Shown in pieces: positions 1-7,312 of a stretch of DNA of 8,651 bases. Under the pieces are notes generated by a model that worked only from the letters and a program-made list of their open reading frames with translations, was not told the DNA's origin and made no database searches. A program made the translations under genes and the position numbers. This stretch comes from CAYOKT01 sp964404605 (GTDB taxonomy: Bacteria; Electryoneota; Electryoneia; Electryoneales; Electryoneaceae): positions 1-8,651 of the forward strand of contig CAYOKT010000106.1 of assembly GCA_964404605.1 (NCBI GenBank), read 5' to 3'. The first letter of the stretch is position 1, and each line of letters begins with the position of its first letter.

Positions 1-17
1 CGATCGGTATTGTTCAT
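1..17 (-). CDS. Possible 5' end of a divergent gene cut by the window edge
   Basis: On the minus strand an ATG at 17-15 opens a frame reading M-N-N-T-D before the window ends. It is preceded by GAGGTGGG (minus strand, positions 26-19), a good Shine-Dalgarno match. About five nucleotides separate its GAGG core from the ATG. A gene here would be divergent from hslV and share its roughly 370 bp upstream region. Only five codons are visible, so no product can be named and the call rests on the start signal alone. I found no convincing -35/-10 pair for it between 30 and 130. Confidence 0.27.
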
Positions 18-297
18 ACCCACCTCACTGTGTACAGCGAGCGAAAGGCAGGGGGCGTGAAGAGTGTAAAAGAGGAAGCGGATTTACCCTGTTCGCCCGC
101 AGAGAGCGAATCGAGTAGAACATAGGAGTTGACGGGGGAAAAAGCAAAAAGCAGGCGGGATTTCATCAAGCAACCTTCGGGCGGCCTCCCTCTTGAGTGC
201 CCTGCTCCCGGAGTCGCCCCCGGCGCGGCGAGGGCTTACCTTCAGGGCGGCCGGAGTGGCATTTTCCTGACGGTCGGCCTGCCTCGTGCGGCGGGTG

Positions 298-342
298 ACC
301 GGTGTGCAGCCCGGTCTCCCGCGGTGTCGGGGCCGGGACACC
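298..342. repeat. Nested inverted repeats upstream of hslV
   Basis: Two perfect short hairpins lie in tandem: ACCGG (298-302) with CCGGT (311-315), and GGTGTC (323-328) with GACACC (337-342). Each has an 8-nt loop. The same stretch can instead fold as one long hairpin: GGTGT (301-305) with ACACC (338-342), CCCGG (310-314) with CCGGG (333-337), and CCCG (318-321) with CGGG (328-331). The two folds exclude each other because GACACC is shared. No T-run follows on either strand, so this is not a normal intrinsic terminator. It could be an operator, an attenuator-like element, or chance in G+C-rich DNA. Confidence 0.4.
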
Positions 343-352
343 AGGATATAAC
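324..352 (+). promoter_or_regulatory. Candidate sigma-70-type promoter for hslVU
   Basis: TATAAC at 347-352 matches five of six bases of the -10 consensus and stands out in G+C-rich surroundings. The hexamer 17 bp upstream, GTGTCG (324-329), is only a weak -35 match and lies inside the inverted repeat. Transcription would start near 359, giving a leader of about 29 nt to the preferred hslV start. The weak -35 suggests that an activator or another sigma factor may be needed, or that the box is fortuitous. Confidence 0.33.
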
Positions 353-353
353 C

Positions 354-368
354 CGCCCGATATGGGCG
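354..368. repeat. Perfect inverted repeat at the predicted hslV transcription start
   Basis: CGCCC (354-358), GATAT (359-363) and GGGCG (364-368) form a perfect 5-bp stem with a 5-nt loop. It sits directly downstream of the TATAAC box and about 20 nt before the hslV start codon. If the box is the promoter, the predicted start point falls in the loop. The repeat would then act at the DNA level, as an operator half-site pair, rather than as an RNA hairpin. It is short and may be coincidental. Confidence 0.3.
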
Positions 369-387
369 ACAGAGCATGAGGTTCGGC

Positions 388-941
388 ATGGAACGGACCG
401 GTGATTTTCCCCGCATCGTCCACCACACCACGGTGGTCGCGGTGCGTCACAAGAACCGTTGCGCCATCGGCGCGGACGGGCAGGTCAGCTTCGATGACAC
501 GGTGCTGAAGGCGAAGGCGGACAAGCTCCGCCCGCTGGCGGACGGCCGGGTGGTGGTCGGGTTCGCCGGGGCGGTGGCCGATGCGCTGACCCTCTTCGAC
601 CGTTTCGAGGAGAAGCTGCGCGCGCACCCGAAGGATGTCCGCCGCGCGGCGGTGGAACTGGCCAAGGAGTGGCGCATGGACCGGGCACTCCGCCGCCTCG
701 AGGCGGTCCTCGTCGCCGCGACCAAGAAGCACCTGTTCCTGATCAGCGGGCAGGGGGACGTGATCGAGCCGGATGACGGCGTCCTCGCCGTCGGCAGCGG
801 CGGAAACTACGCCACCGCCGCCGCGCGGGCCCTGGTCCGTCATGCGAAGGAGATGTCCGCCGAACAGATCGTCGAGGAGTCGCTGCACATCGCGGCGGAC
901 ATCTGCGTCTTCACGAACCACGAACTCCAGGTGGTCACACT

Positions 942-945
<4 letters not shown>
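388..945 (+). CDS. hslV: HslV, peptidase subunit of the HslVU protease
   Basis: HslV is the N-terminal-threonine peptidase that forms a double hexamer and degrades cytoplasmic proteins unfolded and fed in by HslU. The family is clear from the TTVVAVRH start of the mature chain, GADGQ, the LRRLEA block, and the GSGG and ADICVFTN motifs. The nucleophile is the first Thr of the TTVV motif. The expected Asp17 and Lys33 (mature numbering) are present in GADGQ and KADK. ATG 388 is preferred because GAGGT (378-382) lies five bases ahead of it. ATG 376 is in frame but has no good ribosome site. Starting at 388 leaves a 13-residue leader before the Thr, so processing between His and Thr is needed. No in-frame start codon lies closer to the Thr. 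The mature protein is of normal length. The stop overlaps the hslU start by four bases. Confidence 0.95.
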
Positions 946-2375
<1,430 letters not shown>

Positions 2376-2459
2376 ACGATGGCGCGGAGGCGGATGCGGG
2401 CGGGGTGATGCAGCCGTGACAGCCGAACCGGCAGGGAGGGGCGGCTGATGGCCGATGCG
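2376..2459 (+). other. hslU-downstream spacer with a strong ribosome site and ATG at the gap edge
   Basis: AGGGAGGGG (2433-2441) precedes ATG 2448 by a suitable distance. The frame opened there reads M-A-D-A and runs into the N gap, so a gene start is likely at 2448. It may be the true start of the phosphohydrolase downstream, or of another gene lost in the gap. Two mini-frames lie between hslU and this ATG: GTG 2372 to TGA 2419 (15 codons) and GTG 2416 to TGA 2448 (10 codons). Each starts inside the preceding stop. No terminator hairpin with a T-run is visible after hslU, so read-through is likely. Confidence 0.45.
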
Positions 2460-2559
2460 NNNNNNNNNNNNNNNNNNNNNNNNNNNNNNNNNNNNNNNNN
2501 NNNNNNNNNNNNNNNNNNNNNNNNNNNNNNNNNNNNNNNNNNNNNNNNNNNNNNNNNNN
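2460..2559. other. Assembly gap (100 N)
   Basis: Exactly 100 undetermined bases lie here, the conventional placeholder for a scaffold gap of unknown size. Reading frames carried across it mean nothing. ATG 2448 is out of frame with the gene that resumes at 2560 if the length is taken literally. The gap hides at least the 5' end of the phosphohydrolase gene and could hide additional sequence. Confidence 0.98.
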
Positions 2560-3870
2560 GCGTTGCGCCCGGTGGTGGTGCTCGGGCTGGACGGCACCCC
2601 GCACAGCCTGCTCCGGGAGCGCCTCGAGATGCGGCCCGCCTCGCTCTGGCACCGCCTGCTCGCCGAGGGGCGGCTGTTCCGCATCCGCTCCAGCATCCCC
2701 GAGGTCTCCTCGGTGGCCTGGGCCTCCTACCTGACCGGCGCGGAGCCGGGCCGGCACGGCCTCTTCGGCTTCGTCGACCGTGCGTTCTCCCCCTTTCGCC
2801 TGGTCTTCCCGAACGGCGCGGACCTGGTGCGCCCGACCCTGCTCGAGCGGGTGCACGATGCCGGCGGCGCGGTGGTCTCGCTGAATGTTCCCGCCACCTT
2901 CCCCCCGAAGCCGCTGCGCGGGCTGGTGGTCGGCGGCTTCCTCGGGGTGCGGCTGGAGACCAATGTCCAGCCGCCGGAGTGGGCCGGGCGGCTGGCGAGG
3001 ATGGGCTACGAGATCGATGTCGATCCCGCGACGGCCTACAGCGACCCGGGCCGGTATTACGATGCCCTGCTCCGCGTCCTGGACGCCCGCGTGCGGGCGG
3101 CGATGGAGGCGGCGGACTCCTTCGACTGGACGCTGCTCCAGTTGCACATCATGGAGACCGACCGCCTGTTCCACTTCTTCTGGGGGCTCGAAGGCGAGGC
3201 GGAGCGCTTTCACCGCCTCCTCGACCGTGTCGATGAGGCGGTGGGGCGGCTGGCGGAGCTGGCGGCGCGGCGCGGGGCGGCGTTCGTCGTCCTCTCCGAC
3301 CATGGCTTCACCCGCGCGCGGCGCATCGTCTTCCTGAACGCCCTCCTGCGGCGCTGGGGCTTCCTCCGCTTCCGGCCCGGCGCGACCCCCGGGCTGGAGG
3401 CGATCGCGCCGGAGAGCCGGGCTTACGCCCTCGTGCCGGGGCGCATCTTCCTCAACCTGCGGGGGCGCGAACCGATGGGCAGCGTCCCCCCGGGGCCGGC
3501 GGCCGATGCGCTGGTCGATGAGATCGCCGCGCGGCTGCGGGACCTGAGGGACCCATCGGACGGGCGGGTCCTGTTCCGCGCGGTGCACCGGCGCGAAGAG
3601 GTCTACCACGGCCCGGAGGCGGGGCGCGCCGCGGAGTTGATCGCCCTGCCCGAGCGCGGGGTGGACCTGAAGGCCGACTTCGCGGCGGAGGAGCCCTTCT
3701 CCGTGCCGCGGCGGCTGGTGGGGACGCATACCCATGATGACGCCTTCTTCTACCAGCGGGGCGGCGAGTTCCCCCCCTGGGAGGAAAACGGGGCGGACAT
3801 CGCGGCGGCCGGGCGGCAGGTGGGCCGCCTGCTCGGCCTGCCCGGGGAGAACGGCGGGGCCGTCGCCTGA
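2560..3870 (+). CDS. Alkaline-phosphatase-superfamily phosphohydrolase/phosphodiesterase, 5' end in gap
   Basis: The 436 visible residues match the type I phosphodiesterase/nucleotide pyrophosphatase branch of the alkaline phosphatase superfamily (COG3379-like). Numbering from the first codon after the gap, the two-metal site is laid out as expected. It has D11 in VLGLDGTP, the nucleophile region PEVSSVAWAS (47-56), D201 and H205 in METDRLFHFFW, D247 and H248 in LSDHGF, and a last ligand in GTHTHDD (389-394). The nucleophile is normally Thr in this branch. Here Ser50 (or Ser51) takes its place. HGLFGF (66-71) is another family signature. Probably only a few N-terminal residues are missing, because the first beta strand begins at residue 3. 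TTG 2563 is a poor alternative start. No signal peptide can be judged because of the gap. The substrate is unknown; phosphodiesters or phosphonates are typical of the superfamily. Confidence 0.85.
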   Translation, partial: ALRPVVVLGLDGTPHSLLRERLEMRPASLWHRLLAEGRLFRIRSSIPEVSSVAWASYLTGAEPGRHGLFGFVDRAFSPFRLVFPNGADLVRPTLLERVHDAGGAVVSLNVPATFPPKPLRGLVVGGFLGVRLETNVQPPEWAGRLARMGYEIDVDPATAYSDPGRYYDALLRVLDARVRAAMEAADSFDWTLLQLHIMETDRLFHFFWGLEGEAERFHRLLDRVDEAVGRLAELAARRGAAFVVLSDHGFTRARRIVFLNALLRRWGFLRFRPGATPGLEAIAPESRAYALVPGRIFLNLRGREPMGSVPPGPAADALVDEIAARLRDLRDPSDGRVLFRAVHRREEVYHGPEAGRAAELIALPERGVDLKADFAAEEPFSVPRRLVGTHTHDDAFFYQRGGEFPPWEENGADIAAAGRQVGRLLGLPGENGGAVA

Positions 3871-3990
3871 GTCTCGCGGCGCGTTGCAAAGGGCGTCCGG
3901 TGTGAGTACGTTCCCCTGTACCGTGTCGCCGCGGGACGGCGAGCGGGTGTCCTGCCGGACCGGCGGCACGCGGCGTGGAGGGGAGGAAAG
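3871..3990 (+). promoter_or_regulatory. Spacer before the Memo-AMMECR1 gene, with a hairpin and weak promoter
   Basis: This 120-bp spacer has TTGCAA (3884-3889) and TACGTT (3907-3912) 17 bp apart, a weak promoter candidate. It also has a perfect inverted repeat, TCGCCG (3926-3931) with CGGCGA (3937-3942), around a 5-nt loop. No T-run follows the hairpin. The ribosome site GGAGG (3982-3986) is strong. The downstream gene may have its own promoter or be read from upstream; the sequence does not decide. Confidence 0.25.
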
Positions 3991-5481
3991 ATGCTGCGCG
4001 AACCAGCGGTTGCAGGACGGTTCTACCCCGCTGACCCGGTCGAACTGGAGCACGAGGTTCGCCGCTTCCTCGATGCCGCGCGCTCCGAGGTCGACGGCGA
4101 CCCTGTCGGCCTGATCTGCCCCCATGCAGGGTACGTCTTCAGCGGCCCGGTCGCCGCGGAGTCCTACCGCACTCTTCGTGGACGGCGCTATGATGCCGTC
4201 GTCATCATCAGCCCTTCCCACTTTGAACGCTTTCACGAGGTCGCGGTGCTCACCGAGGGAGCCTACCGGACCCCCCTCGGCGAGGTGCCGGTGCACACCC
4301 GGCTCGCCGAGCGGATGGTCTCCTCCGGCGGCCTGGTGCGCGCGGCGGAAGCCGGGCACAGGAGCGGCCCCCACGGCGGGGAGCACGCCCTCGAGGTGCA
4401 GCTCCCCTTCCTCCAGGTCGTTCTCGGAGACAGCCTGCGCATCATCCCCGTGGTGATGGGGGAGCAGAGCCGCGATGCGATTCGCAGCCTCGCCGAAGCC
4501 ATCGTGCACGCCGCGCGCGGGGAGCACATCCTCGTCGTCGCCTCCAGCGATCTCAGCCATTACCATTCGGATTCTCTCGCCCGCGAGGTGGACGGGCATG
4601 TGGTCGAGAAGGTGCGGGAGTTCGACCCCGACGGGTTGTGGGAAGAGGTCCGGCAGGGCGTGGCGGAGGCCTGCGGCGCCGGGCCGATGGTCGCGGCGAT
4701 GCTGGCGGCGCGGCAGCTCGGCGCCAGCCGGGCCGAGGTGCTGCGCTATGCCACCTCCGCCGATTCGGTGTTCGGCGACCGGGAAACCGTCGTCGGGTAC
4801 CTCGCGGCGGTTTTCGTCCGCGGGAAAGCCGAGAACGGCCGGGTGGACGGCGAAGTGGGTGCGGAGGAGAAAAAGCCCGTCGCCGGGCCGGGCGAAGTGC
4901 GCTTCGACGAGGGGGTGTCCGCCGGGGAGCTGACCGATGAGCGCCGCGCCGAGCTGTTGCGCATCGCGAGGGAGCATGTGAAGGCGGCGGCGAAGGGCAA
5001 GCCCGCCCCGGCGGTCGAGGTCGAGGACGAGGTGCTGAACCGCCGCTGCGGGGCGTTTGTCACCCTGCGCGAACCGGGCGGGGAACTGCGCGGCTGCATC
5101 GGGTACCCGGAGGCCTGGAGGCCCCTGGCGCAAACCGTGGCCGAGGTGGCCGAGGCGGCCGCCACTCGTGACCCGCGCTTCCCCCCGGTGGCTCCCAGGG
5201 AGGTGGGCAAGCTGGCCGTCGAGGTCAGCGTACTCTCACCCATGGCGCCGATCGATCCCGAGGAGGTCGAACCGGGGCGTCATGGCGTGGTGATCCGCCA
5301 TCGCGGGCGGCAGGGGCTGTTGCTGCCGCAGGTGGCGACCAACCAGGGCTGGGACCGAGAGCAGTTTCTCGACCATCTCTGTCTCAAGGCCGCCTTGAGC
5401 CCCGGGGCGTGGCGCGACCCGGAGGCGAAGCTGTACGCCTTCACCGCGGAGGTCTTCAGCGACGACGAGACGGCATCCTGA
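3991..5481 (+). CDS. AmmeMemoRadiSam protein AB: Memo domain fused to AMMECR1 domain
   Basis: This 496-residue protein joins two families that usually travel together in prokaryotes. Residues about 1-277 are a Memo domain (AmmeMemoRadiSam protein B), related to the LigB-type dioxygenase fold. It shows VAGRFYP (7-13), PHAGYVFSGP (44-53), SPSH (74-77), GGEHALEVQLPFLQ (129-142), SSDLSHYH (185-192) and CGAGP (228-232). H45, H77 and C228 line up with the putative metal ligands of human MEMO1 (H49, H81, C244). A linker at about 278-310 leads into an AMMECR1 domain (protein A, about 311-490) with its hallmark LRGCIG (366-371), then TRDPRFPP (392-399) and LLLPQVA (443-449). The biochemical role of the system is not established. 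It is normally accompanied by a radical SAM enzyme, which is absent from this window. ATG 3991 follows GGAGG. No signal peptide or membrane segment is visible, so it is cytoplasmic. Confidence 0.95.
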   Translation: MLREPAVAGRFYPADPVELEHEVRRFLDAARSEVDGDPVGLICPHAGYVFSGPVAAESYRTLRGRRYDAVVIISPSHFERFHEVAVLTEGAYRTPLGEVPVHTRLAERMVSSGGLVRAAEAGHRSGPHGGEHALEVQLPFLQVVLGDSLRIIPVVMGEQSRDAIRSLAEAIVHAARGEHILVVASSDLSHYHSDSLAREVDGHVVEKVREFDPDGLWEEVRQGVAEACGAGPMVAAMLAARQLGASRAEVLRYATSADSVFGDRETVVGYLAAVFVRGKAENGRVDGEVGAEEKKPVAGPGEVRFDEGVSAGELTDERRAELLRIAREHVKAAAKGKPAPAVEVEDEVLNRRCGAFVTLREPGGELRGCIGYPEAWRPLAQTVAEVAEAAATRDPRFPPVAPREVGKLAVEVSVLSPMAPIDPEEVEPGRHGVVIRHRGRQGLLLPQVATNQGWDREQFLDHLCLKAALSPGAWRDPEAKLYAFTAEVFSDDETAS

Positions 5482-5612
5482 GGGGACGCTTGCTCCCCCA
5501 GTGGACCGTTTCACCTGAATCGAGGTGTTCTGAGCGGCCAGACCCCCGGAAAAGGGGTTGACCGGCAGGATTTGCCTTGTCGCCGAGGTATCGGGCTCCT
5601 ATCTTTGCGACC
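5482..5612 (+). promoter_or_regulatory. Intergenic region with small hairpins and a candidate leaderless promoter
   Basis: Three small hairpins follow the Memo-AMMECR1 stop: GGGGA (5482-5486) with TCCCC (5494-5498), CACCT (5512-5516) with AGGTG (5523-5527), and ACCCC (5542-5546) with GGGGT (5554-5558). The third ends in only two T, so it is a poor terminator. TTGTCG (5577-5582) and TATCTT (5600-5605) are exactly 17 bp apart. They predict a transcript starting at about 5612-5613, on the ATG of the next gene, so the mRNA would be leaderless. This agrees with the lack of a Shine-Dalgarno sequence before that ATG. Confidence 0.38.
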
Positions 5613-6083
5613 ATGAACGGTTCCCCGGGTTCCTGTACGGTGCGGGACTGGCGCGATGGCGACTGGGCACGGGCCTGGCCCCTGTGGCAGGCGTGCGAGC
5701 TGACCCTCGGGGTCTCGGACCGCGAAGAGGAGGTCGCGCGGCTGGTCGCCCGCAACCCGGACCTGTCGCTGGTCGCCGAGGTGGGTGACAGGCTTGTCGG
5801 CACGGTCCTCGGTGGGTTCGATGGCCGGCGCGGCCTGATCCATCACCTCGCCGTCCACCCGGAGTTCCGCCGCCGCGGCATCGGCCGGCGGCTGGTGGAA
5901 GCGCTCGAGGCGCGCTTCCGGCGCCTCGGCGTGGTGAAGATTAACTTCTGGGTGGAGCGCCGCAATCCGCAGGCGGTGGAAGCCTGGCACCGCCTGGGAT
6001 ACGTGGAGCGCGACCTGATCACCATGAGCAAGGTCCTGCACCCCGGGGAATCCCTGAGCTATCCCGGAGAGATGTTGCGTTGA
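5613..6083 (+). CDS. GNAT-family N-acetyltransferase, YpeA-like
   Basis: This 156-residue single-domain protein has the Gcn5-related acetyltransferase fold. The acetyl-CoA binding motif A is at about 76-92, LIHHLAVHPEFRRRGIG, with the R-x-x-G-x-G pyrophosphate loop at 86-91. The C-terminal part has NPQAVEAWHRLGY (118-130). The LVGTVLGGFDGRRG block (61-74) and overall pattern resemble E. coli YpeA, whose substrate is not known, so no target is proposed. ATG 5613 is chosen as the only ATG before the domain. It has no Shine-Dalgarno sequence but sits where a promoter at 5577-5605 would start transcription. The in-frame TTG 5577, with AGGA at 5567-5570, would add 12 residues of no evident function. 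The stop overlaps the next gene's TTG (TTGA), suggesting a role tied to that signalling pair, perhaps by acetylating a regulator; this is inference. Confidence 0.88.
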   Translation: MNGSPGSCTVRDWRDGDWARAWPLWQACELTLGVSDREEEVARLVARNPDLSLVAEVGDRLVGTVLGGFDGRRGLIHHLAVHPEFRRRGIGRRLVEALEARFRRLGVVKINFWVERRNPQAVEAWHRLGYVERDLITMSKVLHPGESLSYPGEMLR

Positions 6084-7312
6084 GTGAGGCGAAGAAAACC
6101 CCGGCCGAGGGCGGGGAGCAACTGATGGAGCTGGTGAAGCTTTTCGAGGGCTTCACCCAGGCGTCCACGGATTTCGCCCAGTCCTACCGGGCGCTCGAAC
6201 AGCGCATCGCCCGCCTGAGCAGCCAGCTCGAGGAGCAAGCCCGCCTGTTGCAGCGCACGGAGGGGTTCCTCTCCTCGGTGCTCACCACCGTCCCCGTCGG
6301 GATCATCGTCGTCGACATGGACGGCCAGATCATGCTGTTCAACCGCGAGGCGGAGCGGCTCACCGGGCTGAAGGCGCGGGAGGTCATCGGCGGCGCCTAC
6401 GGCGACTTCTTCCCCTACGATGTCACCGAGCCGGACTCGGCGGTCTTCACCCTGACCCAGGGGACCCTGATCGATGCGCGGGAGAAGATCCTCGCCGTGC
6501 AGGGAGGTGCGAACATCCCGGTCCGTTTCAGCACCGTGTGGGTGTACGGCGAGGACGGCCAACAGAGCGGCGTGATGGAGGTGTTCGAGGACCTCCGCAC
6601 CTTGAAGGAGATGCAGGAGCGGATGCAGCGCAGCGCCAACCTCGCGGCCCTCGGCGAGATGGCGGCGCAGGTGGCGCACGAGCTGCGCAACCCGCTGGCC
6701 GGTGTGCAGGGGTTCGCGCAGTTTCTCATCGAGGACATTACCGAGGATCACCCCGCGCGGACGATCGCGGAGAAGATCATCACCGGGGTCAAGGACATCG
6801 AGCAGATCGCCAGCCGGCTGCTGGAGTTCACCCGCCCGTTGAGGCCGGCGCTCCAGGAGGTGAACCTGCACACCATCCTCACCGAGGAGGTGGAGCTGCT
6901 GCGCGCCGAGCTGCAGGAGCGGGGGAGCGATGTCACCCTGCGGCTCACCCTGCCCGAGGAGGAGATCCCGGTGCAGGGGGACGGCAGCCTGATCAAGCAG
7001 GCGGTGCTCAACCTGTTGAAGAACTCCCTGGAGGCCTGCGAGGACGGCGGGGAGATCCGCGCCTCCCTGTCGTGGGACCTGATGCGGAACCGTGTGCGCA
7101 TCACGGTGGAGGATGACGGCGTCGGCATCACGCCGGAGAACCTCGACAAGATTTTCAATCCCTTCTTCACCACCCGTACCAAGGGCACCGGCCTCGGTCT
7201 CAGCATGGTGAAGAAGATCGTCGATGTGCACGGTGGTGACATCCTGGTCCGCTCGAACGAGGGGAAGGGCGCGCGTTTCGTGATGGAATTGCCGATCACG
7301 AGGATCGAATGA
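6080..7312 (+). CDS. Soluble PAS-domain sensor histidine kinase (FlrB/AtoS-like)
   Basis: This 410-residue kinase autophosphorylates on His and passes the phosphate to the regulator encoded next. It has no membrane segment or signal peptide, so it should sense an intracellular cue. An N-terminal helix, probably coiled coil, covers about 15-62. A PAS domain spans about 63-170 (FLSSVLTTVPVGIIVVD, then LTGLKAREVIG). The HisKA domain carries VAHELRNPL (198-206) with phospho-acceptor H200. The HATPase domain has the N box with N311 and N315 (LNLLKNSLEA), the G1 box EDDGVGI (344-350), the F box FNPFFTT (359-365) and the G2 box GTGLGL (369-374). The start is ambiguous. TTG 6080 overlaps the GNAT stop (TTGA) with GGAG ten bases upstream. 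ATG 6125, residue 16, has a better site (GGGGAG, 6113-6118). All catalytic motifs lie beyond both starts. The stop overlaps the regulator's ATG (ATGA). Confidence 0.93.
   Translation: MSEAKKTPAEGGEQLMELVKLFEGFTQASTDFAQSYRALEQRIARLSSQLEEQARLLQRTEGFLSSVLTTVPVGIIVVDMDGQIMLFNREAERLTGLKAREVIGGAYGDFFPYDVTEPDSAVFTLTQGTLIDAREKILAVQGGANIPVRFSTVWVYGEDGQQSGVMEVFEDLRTLKEMQERMQRSANLAALGEMAAQVAHELRNPLAGVQGFAQFLIEDITEDHPARTIAEKIITGVKDIEQIASRLLEFTRPLRPALQEVNLHTILTEEVELLRAELQERGSDVTLRLTLPEEEIPVQGDGSLIKQAVLNLLKNSLEACEDGGEIRASLSWDLMRNRVRITVEDDGVGITPENLDKIFNPFFTTRTKGTGLGLSMVKKIVDVHGGDILVRSNEGKGARFVMELPITRIE

Larger units (their letters stand above)
18..387. other. Upstream region of hslV without a supported gene
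   Basis: No convincing protein gene lies here. The open frames on either strand (for example 129-404 on + and 84-431 on -) have no family resemblance and no Shine-Dalgarno signal, and both run into hslV. The left part, about 60-165, is locally A-rich, with a run of G, A and C around 134-152 (the near-repeat AAAAAGCAAAAAGC). The right part, 298-368, is a dense set of inverted repeats around a TATAAC box, described separately. No heat-shock sigma-32 promoter or CIRCE element could be identified with confidence. Confidence 0.6.

Noticed and set aside
195..200. CIRCE half-site (GAGTGC)
   Set aside because: The partner TTAGCACTC at the required 9-nt spacing is missing, and the right arm lacks the final TAA.
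192..220. Heat-shock (sigma-32) promoter: CTTGAG at 192-197 with a C-run at 216-220
   Set aside because: The spacing is too long and CCCCAT is not present, so the match does not exceed chance in C-rich DNA.
129..404. Possible 91-codon gene starting at TTG 129, upstream of hslV
   Set aside because: It has no ribosome site, no domain resemblance and a biased composition, and it overlaps the hslV start.
5542..5560. Intrinsic terminator after the Memo-AMMECR1 gene
   Set aside because: The ACCCC/GGGGT hairpin is followed by only two T and then GACC. Termination is possible by other means, but this is not a typical site.
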